Below, one piece after another: positions 15,024 to 21,491 of a stretch of 21,491 nt of DNA. The stretch's first letter is position 1. Each line of letters starts with the position of its first letter. Location: positions 1-21,491 of the forward strand of contig CAJMHI010000033.1 of NCBI GenBank assembly GCA_905213155.1, written 5' to 3'. The position numbers and the translations under genes are program-made. Under the pieces are notes generated by a model that saw only the letters and a program-made list of their open reading frames with translations, searched no databases and was not told the origin of the DNA. This DNA comes from an uncultured Acidaminococcus sp. (GTDB taxonomy: Bacteria; Bacillota; Negativicutes; Acidaminococcales; Acidaminococcaceae).

Positions 15024-15965
15024 ATGGCTTTACGAAATAAGGACTTGCTTTCTATCCATGATTTATCCGTGGGCGAAGTCGCCACTATACTGGATGTGAG
15101 CAGAAAATTAAAGAAAAAACAAAAGCTGGGGGAACCACATGAATATTTAAAGGGCAAGACGCTGGCCATGATTTTTTCCAAGGCGTCCACCCGTACCCGG
15201 GTCTCCTTTGAAACCGGGTTCCACCAGTTGGGCGGACATCCCATTTATATGAGTGAAGCCACTTCCCAAATCGGCCGGGGCGAACCAGTGAGAGATACGG
15301 CCCGGGTTCTGTCACGCTTTGCAGACGGCATCATGATCCGCACCTACTCCCATGAAGCGGTAAAGGAACTGGCAGAATACGCCACGGTTCCCGTGATTAA
15401 CGGGCTCACGGACCTGCTCCATCCCTGTCAGGCGCTGACGGATATGTTCACCATTCTGGAATACAAGGATGTATTAAAAGGCCGCAAGCTGGTGTATGTG
15501 GGAGATGGGAACAACATGGCCCATTCCCTGATGTTTGCCTGCGCCAAGGTGGGGATGAATATGGTCTGCGCCAGTCCTAAAGGCTATCAGCCCAATCCCC
15601 AGATTGTGTCCCAGGCTAAAGCGGATGCTGCCATTACCGGTTGCACCGTTACTGTGCAGGAAGATATGGAAGCCGCTGCCAAAAACGCGGACGTGCTCTA
15701 TACGGATGTGTGGGCCAGCATGGGCGAGGAGAGCGAACGGGAAGTACGGAAAAAAGCCCTCCACGCGTATCAGATTAACCAGCACTTGGTAGAGCTGGCA
15801 CGGCCCGACGTGATGGTGCTGCATTGCCTGCCTGCCCACAGGGGAGAAGAAATCACAGAGGACGTGATTGAAGGACCTCACTCCGCTGTGTTTGACGAGG
15901 CAGAAAACCGGCTGCATGTGCAAAAAGCTATTATGGCCCTGTTAATGAGCGACGCCGTTTTATAA
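15024..15965 (+). CDS. argF: ornithine carbamoyltransferase
   Basis: A 313-residue cytoplasmic enzyme joining carbamoyl phosphate to ornithine to give citrulline. Motifs in order: SKASTRTRVSFETGFHQLGGH with the carbamoyl-phosphate loop STRTR, RTYSHEAV, the DLLHPCQALTD block (HPCQ), VGDGNNMAHSLM, and MVLHCLPAHRGEE (HCLPA), which binds ornithine. Length is usual. RBS AAGAAGGG lies 5 bases before ATG and 24 bases separate it from argD. Context with argBD and argGH argues for the anabolic enzyme, not the catabolic arginine deiminase pathway form. Confidence 0.95.
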   Translation: MALRNKDLLSIHDLSVGEVATILDVSRKLKKKQKLGEPHEYLKGKTLAMIFSKASTRTRVSFETGFHQLGGHPIYMSEATSQIGRGEPVRDTARVLSRFADGIMIRTYSHEAVKELAEYATVPVINGLTDLLHPCQALTDMFTILEYKDVLKGRKLVYVGDGNNMAHSLMFACAKVGMNMVCASPKGYQPNPQIVSQAKADAAITGCTVTVQEDMEAAAKNADVLYTDVWASMGEESEREVRKKALHAYQINQHLVELARPDVMVLHCLPAHRGEEITEDVIEGPHSAVFDEAENRLHVQKAIMALLMSDAVL

Positions 15966-15980
15966 AAGGAGATAGAAAAA

Positions 15981-17201
15981 ATGGACAAAAAAGAAATCAA
16001 AAAAGTTGTATTGGCCTATTCCGGCGGTCTGGATACGTCCTGTATCATTCCCTGGCTGAAGGAGAACTATAATAACTGTGAAGTCATCACGGTGACCGCC
16101 GATATCGGGCAAGGGGAAGAATTAGCACCTGTCCATGATAAAGCCATCAAATCCGGCGCCAGCAAGGCCTATATTCTGGACCTGAAAGATGAATTTTTGC
16201 GGGAATACGCCTGGCCCATGGTAAAAAGCGGTGCCGTATATGAGAAGAAATATCTACTGGGGACGTCTATTGCCCGTCCTATCATTGCCAAATATCTGGT
16301 AAAAATTGCATTGGAAGAAGGGGCGGATGCCATTGCCCACGGCGCTACCGGCAAGGGTAACGACCAGGTGCGGTTTGAACTGGGGATCAAGGCCCTGGCG
16401 CCGCAGCTGAAAGTCATCGCTCCCTGGCGGGAATGGGCCATCAAATCCCGGGACGACGCGATTGACTATGCGGCAGCCCACAATATCCCCGTACCTGTAA
16501 CGAAGAAAAAAGATTACAGCATGGACCGGAATATCTGGCACCTGTCCCACGAAGGCAGCGACCTGGAAGATCCGTCCAACGAACCTAAGTCTGAAATCTA
16601 TATCATGAGCCAGACACCGGAAGCCGCTCCGGACAAAGATGAATACCTAACTATCGATTTTGAGAAGGGCGTACCGGTAGCCATCAATGGCAAGAAAATG
16701 GATCCGGTGCCCATGCTGGAGCTTTTGAATGAAATTGGCAAACGCAACGGCATTGGCATTGCAGACATGGTGGAAAACCGGCTGGTGGGAATGAAAGACC
16801 GGGGCGTGTATGAAACTCCGGGCGGCGCCATCCTTTACTATGCCCACAACGAACTGGAAAACCTCTGCCTTGACCGGGCTACCTATAATTACAAAGAACA
16901 AATCGGCATCCGGTATGCGGAACTGGTGTATGACGGCATGTGGTTCTCTCCACTGCGGGAGGCTTTGCAGGCTTTTGTAGATGAAACCCAAAAGACCGTT
17001 ACCGGTACGGTAAAGGTAAAACTGTACAAAGGCAACATCATTTCTGCCGGTGCTACGTCCCCCTATTCCCTCTACAGCAAGGAATATGTCACCTTCGGTG
17101 AAGATGAAGTGTACAACCAGGCCGATGCCCAGGGCTTTATTAACCTGTTCGGGCTGCCGCTGACCGTACGGGCGCTGATGAAACAAGGAAAATTGAAATA
17201 A
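15981..17201 (+). CDS. argG: argininosuccinate synthase
   Basis: A 406-residue ATP-dependent enzyme joining citrulline and aspartate. The N-type ATP pyrophosphatase loop reads LAYSGGLDTSCII (12-24). Further family segments: GATGKGNDQVRFELGI, APWREW, NIWHLSHEGSDLEDP, ETPGGAILYYAHNELE, and SPLREALQAFVDETQ. AAAAGGAGA lies upstream of ATG. The stop TAA shares its last base with the ATG of argH (TAATG), so the two are translationally coupled. Confidence 0.96.
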   Translation: MDKKEIKKVVLAYSGGLDTSCIIPWLKENYNNCEVITVTADIGQGEELAPVHDKAIKSGASKAYILDLKDEFLREYAWPMVKSGAVYEKKYLLGTSIARPIIAKYLVKIALEEGADAIAHGATGKGNDQVRFELGIKALAPQLKVIAPWREWAIKSRDDAIDYAAAHNIPVPVTKKKDYSMDRNIWHLSHEGSDLEDPSNEPKSEIYIMSQTPEAAPDKDEYLTIDFEKGVPVAINGKKMDPVPMLELLNEIGKRNGIGIADMVENRLVGMKDRGVYETPGGAILYYAHNELENLCLDRATYNYKEQIGIRYAELVYDGMWFSPLREALQAFVDETQKTVTGTVKVKLYKGNIISAGATSPYSLYSKEYVTFGEDEVYNQADAQGFINLFGLPLTVRALMKQGKLK

Positions 17202-18619
17202 TGAATAAAACGAAACTGTGGGGCGGACGGTTCAGCAAGGATACCAATGCCTTGGTGGATGCCTTCAATGCCTCCATTGACTACGATAAAAGGCTGTACA
17301 AAGAAGATATCCGGGGCAGCCTGGCCCATGCCCACATGCTGGGACAGGTAGGCATCCTGCGTGGTGAGGACGTAAAGGCTATCGAAAAGGGGCTTACGGA
17401 AATCCTTAAGGAAATCGAAAACGGAACCTTCGAATTTTCTACCGAGCTGGAGGACATCCACATGAACGTGGAAGCCTGTCTGACAGAAAAAATCGGGGAT
17501 GCCGGCGCCCGGCTGCATACTGCCCGGAGCCGTAACGACCAGGTGGCTCTGGACATGCATATGTACACCAAACGGGAAGTCACCGAAGTGATGGAGCGAC
17601 TCATCGCCTTTGAAGAAGCGCTTCTTACCATGGCGGAAAAGCATGTGCGGAGCCTGATGCCCGGCTACACCCATTTGCAGCGGGCGCAACCCATTACTTT
17701 TGGACACCACCTGCTGGCGTTTTTTGGCATGCTGCAACGGGATTTTGACCGGCTGCAGGGCGTTTGGCAGCGGGCGGATATCATGCCACTGGGAGCCGGT
17801 GCCGTAGCAGGGACAACGCTCCCCATTGACCGTTTTCTGGTAGCCAAAGAACTGCATTTTTCCAAGGTGTATGGCAACAGTATGGATGCGGTCAGCGACC
17901 GGGATTATATCCTGGAATTTCTCAGCTTTGCGTCCCTGCTGATGCTGCATTTATCCCGCCTCAGCGAGGAAATTTGTCTGTGGTCCTCCACGGAATTTGG
18001 CTTCATTGAGCTGGATGACGGGTTCGCTACCGGATCGTCCATGATGCCCCAGAAAAAGAACCCGGACATTTCCGAGCTGGTCCGGGGAAAAACGGGCCGG
18101 GTGTATGGCAGCCTGATGGGACTTCTCACTACGGTGAAAGGGTTGCCGCTGGCCTACAACAAAGACCTGCAGGAAGACAAAGAAGGCTTTTTTGATACCG
18201 TGGATACGGTGAAATTTTCCCTTCAGGTGTACCGGGATATGCTACTCACCATGAAAGTGAACACGGAGCGGATGGCCCAGGCCGTACACCAGGATTATTC
18301 CAATGCTACGGACCTGGCGGACTATCTGGTACGTAAAGGGATGCCCTTCCGCAAGGCACACGGCGTGGTAGGGCGTGCGGTGGCAAAAGCTATCGCAGAG
18401 CACAAGCTGCTGCAGGAAATTTCTTTGGCAGAATACAAAGAACTGTGCCCGCTGTTTGAAGATGACCTTCACGACTGCCTTAAACCGGAAAACTGCGTCG
18501 CGGCCCGGAAAAGCTACGGCGGCCCCGCCCCGGAAAATAATCTGGAGCAGATTCGCCTGGGCAAAGCCTGTGTGGCAGAGCAAAAGACCCTGCTGGCAGA
18601 GCTGAGAGAAAAACTATAA
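17201..18619 (+). CDS. argH: argininosuccinate lyase
   Basis: A 472-residue enzyme of the fumarase/aspartase superfamily, releasing arginine and fumarate. Seen: KLWGGRFSKDTNALVDAFNASI at the start (cut to its core WGGRFSKDTN), EDIHMNVEACLTEKIG, TARSRNDQVALDMHMY, MPGYTHLQRAQPITFGHH with the catalytic His in GYTHLQ, and the signature loop GSSMMPQKKNPD with the catalytic Ser. The C-terminus ends LLAELREKL. The last ~38 bases of the gene are repeated about 1 kb downstream at 19631-19668. It closes the arg operon; a terminator follows within 10 bases. Confidence 0.96.
   Translation: MNKTKLWGGRFSKDTNALVDAFNASIDYDKRLYKEDIRGSLAHAHMLGQVGILRGEDVKAIEKGLTEILKEIENGTFEFSTELEDIHMNVEACLTEKIGDAGARLHTARSRNDQVALDMHMYTKREVTEVMERLIAFEEALLTMAEKHVRSLMPGYTHLQRAQPITFGHHLLAFFGMLQRDFDRLQGVWQRADIMPLGAGAVAGTTLPIDRFLVAKELHFSKVYGNSMDAVSDRDYILEFLSFASLLMLHLSRLSEEICLWSSTEFGFIELDDGFATGSSMMPQKKNPDISELVRGKTGRVYGSLMGLLTTVKGLPLAYNKDLQEDKEGFFDTVDTVKFSLQVYRDMLLTMKVNTERMAQAVHQDYSNATDLADYLVRKGMPFRKAHGVVGRAVAKAIAEHKLLQEISLAEYKELCPLFEDDLHDCLKPENCVAARKSYGGPAPENNLEQIRLGKACVAEQKTLLAELREKL
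18581..18618 (+). repeat. direct repeat copy 1 (3' end of argH)
   Basis: Matches 19631-19668 at 35 of 38 positions. The central 31 bases (18588-18618) differ at one position only (G18606 versus A19656). In this copy the sequence encodes the true C-terminus of ArgH. Confidence 0.9.
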
Positions 18620-18625
18620 CTTGAT

Positions 18626-18663
18626 AAAGAAACGGACTGCTTTTGGAGCGGCCCGTTCTTTTT
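18626..18663 (+). terminator. terminator after argH
   Basis: Stem ACGGACTGC / GCGGCCCGT with one mismatch and one G-U pair, extended by AAAG / CTTT past a single bulged A, then a T run (CTTTTT). It separates the arg operon from the cassette promoter, whose -35 box begins at its end. Confidence 0.7.
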
Positions 18664-18690
18664 GTAAAAACTGTCAAAATCGGGTAAAAT
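18662..18690 (+). promoter_or_regulatory. promoter of the DUF3791-DUF3990 cassette
   Basis: TTGTAA (18662-18667), a 17-base spacer and TAAAAT (18685-18690). The start point would be near 18697, followed by RBS GGAGG and ATG 18721. Confidence 0.65.
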
Positions 18691-18720
18691 AAAAAGACAG
18701 AGATTCCAGGAGGTGGGGCA

Positions 18721-18945
18721 ATGGCCATTCAAAATGAAGCAGAATTAGAATTTATTATCTTCGCCGTCGAGAATACCGCCAATAGGCTTTCTATCCCTGC
18801 CAATCGGTTATATACAGTACTACGCCAATCTGGCCTGTTGCAGGACTATCTGGAAGCCAATTATGAAGTGCTTCATACACAGGACAAAGAGTATATTATC
18901 AATGACCTACTGGACGTTATGAAAGAACGGGGGATTGCGGTATGA
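18721..18945 (+). CDS. DUF3791 domain protein (candidate antitoxin)
   Basis: A 74-residue, all-helical-looking protein with the DUF3791 pattern: ELEFIIFAVENTANRLSI (8-25), then LYTVLRQSGLLQDYLEANYEVLHTQ, with the conserved LHT at 51-53, and KEYIINDLLDVMKERG (56-71). DUF3791 genes commonly sit next to DUF3990 genes; from memory the pair is regarded as toxin-antitoxin-like, but I know of no defined mechanism. Its stop overlaps the next start as ATGA (18942-18945). RBS GGAGGTGGGG lies just upstream of ATG. First gene of a three-gene overlapping unit with its own promoter. Confidence 0.82.
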   Translation: MAIQNEAELEFIIFAVENTANRLSIPANRLYTVLRQSGLLQDYLEANYEVLHTQDKEYIINDLLDVMKERGIAV

Positions 18946-19421
18946 TTTTGTATCATGGATCCTACTTGCCAATCCCATTGCCTGATGTTCGCCATTCCAG
19001 GAGCAATGTAGATTTTGGTAAAGGGTTTTATACGACCCCGCTTTTGGAACAAGCAGAAAAGTGGTCGAAAAAGTTTATACCCAGTGAGCATAAGGCGGTC
19101 ATTTCACGGTATCAATTCGATGAAAAGGCGTTGCAGGTTTGCAAGGTTTTGCGCTTTGATTCCTACTCCGAAAGCTGGCTGGACTTTATTATGCAGTGCC
19201 GGAGAGGAAACGACCATTCCCACTTTGAGATTGTCATGGGTGGCGTCGCCAATGATAAAGTCTTTAATACGATTGAGTTGTTTTTTCAGGGCCTGATTGA
19301 AAAGAAAGAAGCCATTAAGCGGCTGCGGTATGAAAAGCCCAATTATCAGGTCGGTTTCCGTTCTCAGGCAGTGCTTGAGCGCTATTTACAGTATGAAGGG
19401 TGTGAGTACTATGAAGGCTAA
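18942..19421 (+). CDS. DUF3990 domain protein, probable ADP-ribosyltransferase fold (candidate toxin)
   Basis: A 159-residue protein with the DUF3990 pattern: ILYHGSYLP at the N-terminus, VDFGKGFYTT (23-32), QAEKWSKK, SWLDFIMQCRRGN (78-90), FEIVMGGVANDKVF (95-108), and NYQVGFRSQAVLERYL (134-149). The arrangement His5, Tyr30 and Gln136 matches an H-Y-Q type triad of ADP-ribosyltransferases, so NAD-dependent modification of a target is a plausible activity; this is inferred from motifs, not shown. It overlaps the gene before it by 4 bases and the gene after it by 11, so the three are translationally coupled. No signal peptide is seen, so it would act in the cytoplasm. Confidence 0.82.
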   Translation: MILYHGSYLPIPLPDVRHSRSNVDFGKGFYTTPLLEQAEKWSKKFIPSEHKAVISRYQFDEKALQVCKVLRFDSYSESWLDFIMQCRRGNDHSHFEIVMGGVANDKVFNTIELFFQGLIEKKEAIKRLRYEKPNYQVGFRSQAVLERYLQYEGCEYYEG

Positions 19422-19635
19422 TCCGATTCTATTGCAGATGAAATATGCCCGTGTTGTGGCGTTATTCGCGCATAGTAGGAAGCTATCCATGGATGAAGCA
19501 CTGACATTTTTTTACCAATCCGATTTGTATCCCTTGCTTTCGCAGGGAATTTCTGACTTGCATTGCATGAGCGATACCTATCTGGCTGAGCTCTTATGGG
19601 AAGAATATAAAGAAAAGAAGAAGAAAGCGTCATAA
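19411..19635 (+). CDS. DUF3791-like small protein (candidate second antitoxin)
   Basis: Also 74 residues, the same length as the first DUF3791 protein. It reads MKANPILLQMKYARVVALFA, then LSMDEALTFFYQSDLYPLLSQGISDLHCMSDTYLAELLWEEY and a lysine-rich tail. The order helix - LS..EAL - L-H-(C/T) - YLAELL matches the first protein's layout (LSIPANRL, LHT, YIINDLL), so I call it a divergent DUF3791 member. I chose ATG 19411 (AAGGG 10 bases upstream), which overlaps the DUF3990 gene by 11 bases; longer in-frame starts would lie deep inside that gene. Its stop codon falls in the edge of the downstream argH-end repeat. Confidence 0.72.
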   Translation: MKANPILLQMKYARVVALFAHSRKLSMDEALTFFYQSDLYPLLSQGISDLHCMSDTYLAELLWEEYKEKKKKAS

Positions 19636-19668
19636 GGCCCTGCTGGCAGAGCTGAAAGAAAAACTATA
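19631..19668 (+). repeat. direct repeat copy 2 (duplicated argH 3' end)
   Basis: A second copy of the end of argH, 35 of 38 positions identical to 18581-18618. Read in the argH frame it still gives LLAELKEKL and a stop (TAG instead of TAA), but nothing upstream is open in that frame as a gene. It marks the right edge of the cassette. Confidence 0.9.
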
Positions 19669-19678
19669 GAAACATTGC

Positions 19679-19716
19679 AATTGCCGTCTGTCTAAGTAAA
19701 GAAAGACGGCAATTTT
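19679..19716 (+). terminator. terminator downstream of the cassette
   Basis: Perfect 11-bp stem AATTGCCGTCT (19679-19689) / AGACGGCAATT (19704-19714) with a 14-base loop, followed by TT. It stands after repeat copy 2 in the same way that the other terminator stands after copy 1. Confidence 0.7.
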
Positions 19717-19722
19717 ACGTGT

Positions 19723-19786
19723 AAAAACCAGAAATGAATCCTATAAACTCTAAAAAAAATAAAAAACCAGAAATGAATCCTATAAA
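19723..19786 (+). repeat. pair of identical 25-base direct repeats
   Basis: 19723-19747 and 19762-19786 are identical over 25 bases (core CCAGAAATGAATCCTATAAA), at a 39-base period with an A-rich 14-base gap. Each contains AACCAG, which is also the outer half of the palindrome at 19805-19824. They lie directly upstream of the promoter of the second ATPase gene. Confidence 0.85.
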
Positions 19787-19788
19787 AC

Positions 19789-19818
19789 TTGATTTTTGTA
19801 TGCCAACCAGATTATAAT
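19789..19818 (+). promoter_or_regulatory. promoter of the second ATPase-DUF4143 gene
   Basis: TTGATT (19789-19794), an 18-base spacer and a perfect TATAAT (19813-19818). The start point would be near 19825, so the leader is only about 16 bases and begins close to the RBS AAAGGAGG. Confidence 0.7.
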
Positions 19819-19824
19819 CTGGTT
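19805..19824. promoter_or_regulatory. 20-bp perfect palindrome over the -10 box (operator candidate)
   Basis: AACCAGATTATAATCTGGTT equals its own reverse complement and has TATAAT near its centre. It sits where a repressor would block polymerase. Position and design match the inverted repeat upstream of the first ATPase gene, but the sequences are unrelated. Confidence 0.75.
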
Positions 19825-19840
19825 AAAGGAGGTGCGTGCA

Positions 19841-21061
19841 GTGAATCCTTTGGTTCCAAGAACAGCATACATTGATTTCTTACAGCGGCATCGCGAGCAG
19901 CCCATTATTAAAGTGGTATCAGGCGTCCGGCGCTGCGGTAAATCCACGCTATTTGCATTATATAGAAAGCAGCTGCAAAAGGAAGGAGTGCCCGCAGAGA
20001 ATATACTCTCTATCAATCTGGAAGACCTGGCCTATGATTCCTTGCGGGATTACCATGTCCTATACCAGTATATTACGGAGCATCTTTCACCTCACGGGAT
20101 GAATTATGTCTTTTTGGATGAAATTCAGCAAGTGCCCCAATTTGAACGGGCAGTGGACAGCTTGTTTATCAAGGAAAATGTAGATTTGTACCTGACCGGT
20201 TCCAATGGTTATTTTATGTCTGGAGAACTGGCAACATTACTGGCCGGGCGCTATGTAGAGCTGAAAATGCTGCCGCTGTCATTTAAGGAGTTTTGCTCTG
20301 GGCTTCCGGAATCGCAGCAACAGCACAGCAATGGACAAAAATATACTCTGTACCTGGAAAATGGGTCATTTCCGTATCTGCTCCACCTATTAGGCAGGCC
20401 GGAAGCGGTGCAGGAATATCTTTCAGGGATTTACAATACCATTTTGTTGAAAGATACACTGACCCGTCTGCGAGTGGGAGAACCCAAAATCCTTGAAAGC
20501 ATTATGAAATATGTGACGGCTAACATCGGGAGTTTGATTTCTCCTACTAAAATAGCCAATACCCTGACCAGCTCCGGCAGGAAAACCAATTATAAAACGG
20601 TAGAGCGTTATCTGCAGGGGTTACAGGACAGCTTGTTGCTGTATCAGGCAGAGCGATATGATGTGCGGGGGAAAAAGCTCCTGCAGACCAATGTAAAATA
20701 TTACCTGGTAGATCCGGTTTTTCGTCGCTTCCTTGTGAGCGATACAGGACGGGATACTGAGCATATCCTGGAAAATGAGGTGTACCTTGAGCTCGTGCGG
20801 CGCGGCGGCAAAGTCTATGTAGGGCAGATTGGCGTAGGCGAAGTGGATTTTGTGGTGGAGAAAAATGGCACCAAGGAATACTACCAAGTGGCCGAAAGCA
20901 CACTGTCCCCTGCGGTATTGGAACGAGAGCTGGCACCCTTGCAAAAAATTGATGACCAATACCCCAAATTTCTTTTAACCTTAGATGAAATCACTCCCCA
21001 AGCCAATTATGGCGGCATCAGAAAGTACAACGTCCTGGCGTGGATGCTGGGAGAAGTTTGA
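19841..21061 (+). CDS. ATP-binding protein with AAA-type ATPase and DUF4143 domains (2)
   Basis: A 406-residue member of the ATPase-DUF4143 family, from a different subgroup than the protein at 3012. Walker A is GVRRCGKST (28-36), then NLEDLAYDSLRDYHVLYQYI, Walker B NYVFLDEIQQV (about 98-108), sensor-like LYLTGSNGYFMSGELATLLAGR, LPLSFKEF, and a winged-helix-like stretch (IGSLISPTKIANTLTSSGRKTNYKT cut to its core SPTKIANTLTSSG). The C-terminal nuclease-like part has LENEVYLEL, GEVDFVVE and YYQVAES, so the usual final E-x-K is replaced by Q-V-A, and nuclease activity is doubtful. GTG 19841 is chosen: AAAGGAGG lies 8 bases upstream; the longer TTG start at 19796 lies in the promoter. Confidence 0.88.
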   Translation: MNPLVPRTAYIDFLQRHREQPIIKVVSGVRRCGKSTLFALYRKQLQKEGVPAENILSINLEDLAYDSLRDYHVLYQYITEHLSPHGMNYVFLDEIQQVPQFERAVDSLFIKENVDLYLTGSNGYFMSGELATLLAGRYVELKMLPLSFKEFCSGLPESQQQHSNGQKYTLYLENGSFPYLLHLLGRPEAVQEYLSGIYNTILLKDTLTRLRVGEPKILESIMKYVTANIGSLISPTKIANTLTSSGRKTNYKTVERYLQGLQDSLLLYQAERYDVRGKKLLQTNVKYYLVDPVFRRFLVSDTGRDTEHILENEVYLELVRRGGKVYVGQIGVGEVDFVVEKNGTKEYYQVAESTLSPAVLERELAPLQKIDDQYPKFLLTLDEITPQANYGGIRKYNVLAWMLGEV

Positions 21062-21124
21062 AAAAATCCCACTTTTACCACCAGAAATAATTTGCATGAA
21101 TCCATGAATTAAATAGATTTTAGA

Positions 21125-21153
21125 TTGTGTTATCCGGGTATCCATGGTAAAAT
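21125..21153 (+). promoter_or_regulatory. promoter of the SLH porin gene
   Basis: TTGTGT (21125-21130), a 17-base spacer and TAAAAT (21148-21153). The start point would be near 21160, leaving a leader of about 135 bases. Confidence 0.65.
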
Positions 21154-21159
21154 ATATAA

Positions 21160-21295
21160 ACAATGACAAAATGTTGTCATTTCACACAAGGTGCAGGACG
21201 GTGGCACTTTTTCCGGAACAGAGGAAACAAGGTGACTCGCGGGAAGGAAAATGCAAAACCGGTCTGCTTCCTCTAGTGTAAAGGGAGGCATTCTC
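21160..21295 (+). promoter_or_regulatory. structured 5' leader of the SLH porin gene
   Basis: The leader opens with a 7-bp hairpin, AATGACA (21162-21168) / TGTCATT (21175-21181). Further on GAGGAA (about 21221-21226) can pair with TTCCTC (about 21268-21273). The RBS AAGGGAGG (21281-21288) ends 7 bases before ATG. No known riboswitch class fits. Major outer-membrane protein mRNAs often have long stable leaders, so stability control is one reading. Confidence 0.45.
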
Positions 21296-21491
21296 ATGAA
21301 AAAATCTTTAGTTTTTGCTATGGCTATGGCCCTGGGCGTCAGCGCAACCGCGTTTGCTGCTAACCCCTTCTCCGATCTGCCGGCTGGACACTGGGCTTAT
21401 GGCGCTGTTGCCAAACTGGCTGCCGAAGGCGTAGTTGACGGCTATCCTGATGGCACCTTCAAAGGTGACAAGACCATGACCCGGTATGAAA
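21296..21491 (+). CDS. SLH-domain outer-membrane protein (OmpM/Mep45-like), 5' part only
   Basis: The first 65 codons of a gene that runs off the window. A Sec signal peptide (MKKSLVFAMAMALGVSATAFA, cleaved before AN) is followed at once by an SLH domain: NPFSDLPAGHWAYGAVAKLA, then GVVDGYPDGTFKGDKTMTRYE. In Negativicutes this layout marks outer-membrane beta-barrel proteins whose SLH domain grips peptidoglycan, in studied species through polyamines attached to it. The barrel lies beyond the window, so the porin part is inferred. The RBS is strong. Confidence 0.88.
   Translation, partial: MKKSLVFAMAMALGVSATAFAANPFSDLPAGHWAYGAVAKLAAEGVVDGYPDGTFKGDKTMTRYE

Noticed and set aside
17072..17950. 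292-residue minus-strand frame across argG/argH
   Set aside because: Antisense shadow of two certain, translationally coupled genes; no motif.
19723..19786. CRISPR array
   Set aside because: Only two repeat copies with a 14-base A-rich gap and no cas genes; an operator or simple duplication fits better.
21180..21290. Cobalamin riboswitch in the SLH porin leader
   Set aside because: GAGGAA...GGTGA faintly resembles part of the B12-box region, but the conserved CCCGCCACTGT-type elements are missing.

Overview
The window looks like chromosomal DNA of a Negativicutes bacterium, a diderm Firmicute, perhaps Acidaminococcaceae. The main clue is the last gene, which starts with a signal peptide followed directly by an SLH domain, as in the OmpM/Mep45 outer-membrane proteins of that class. 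Mid-range GC and Gram-positive-style AAAGGAGG ribosome binding sites fit. The genus is inference.

Layout. (1) 1-2930: the end of a transport and peptide-use operon: an unidentified small membrane protein, a YfcC/DcuC-family permease and an M20D amidohydrolase. (2) 2946-4816: an ATPase-DUF4143 gene with a consensus promoter lying in a perfect inverted repeat, then an unrecognised two-helix membrane protein and a strong shared terminator. (3) 4835-8536, minus strand: a complete potABCD polyamine ABC importer. (4) 8604-10784: glmS with its own promoter and a glmS ribozyme leader. (5) 10815-12561: nadC, convergent with a monofunctional GT51 peptidoglycan glycosyltransferase. (6) 12732-18663: an argBDFGH operon covering N-acetylglutamate to arginine except argC and argJ. 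(7) 18662-19668: an overlapping three-gene cassette, DUF3791 - DUF3990 (probable ADP-ribosyltransferase fold) - DUF3791-like, bracketed by two copies of the last ~38 bases of argH. (8) 19679-21061: terminator, paired 25-base repeats, a 20-base perfect palindrome on a -10 box, and a second ATPase-DUF4143 gene. (9) 21125-21491: promoter, structured leader and 5' end of the SLH porin gene.

The core metabolic genes are standard. The accessory interest is in the region right of argH: a toxin-antitoxin-like cassette at the argH 3' end with duplicated gene-end sequence, next to an autorepression-style ATPase gene. Both ATPase genes share the same regulatory design (TATAAT inside a palindrome) although the palindrome sequences differ.
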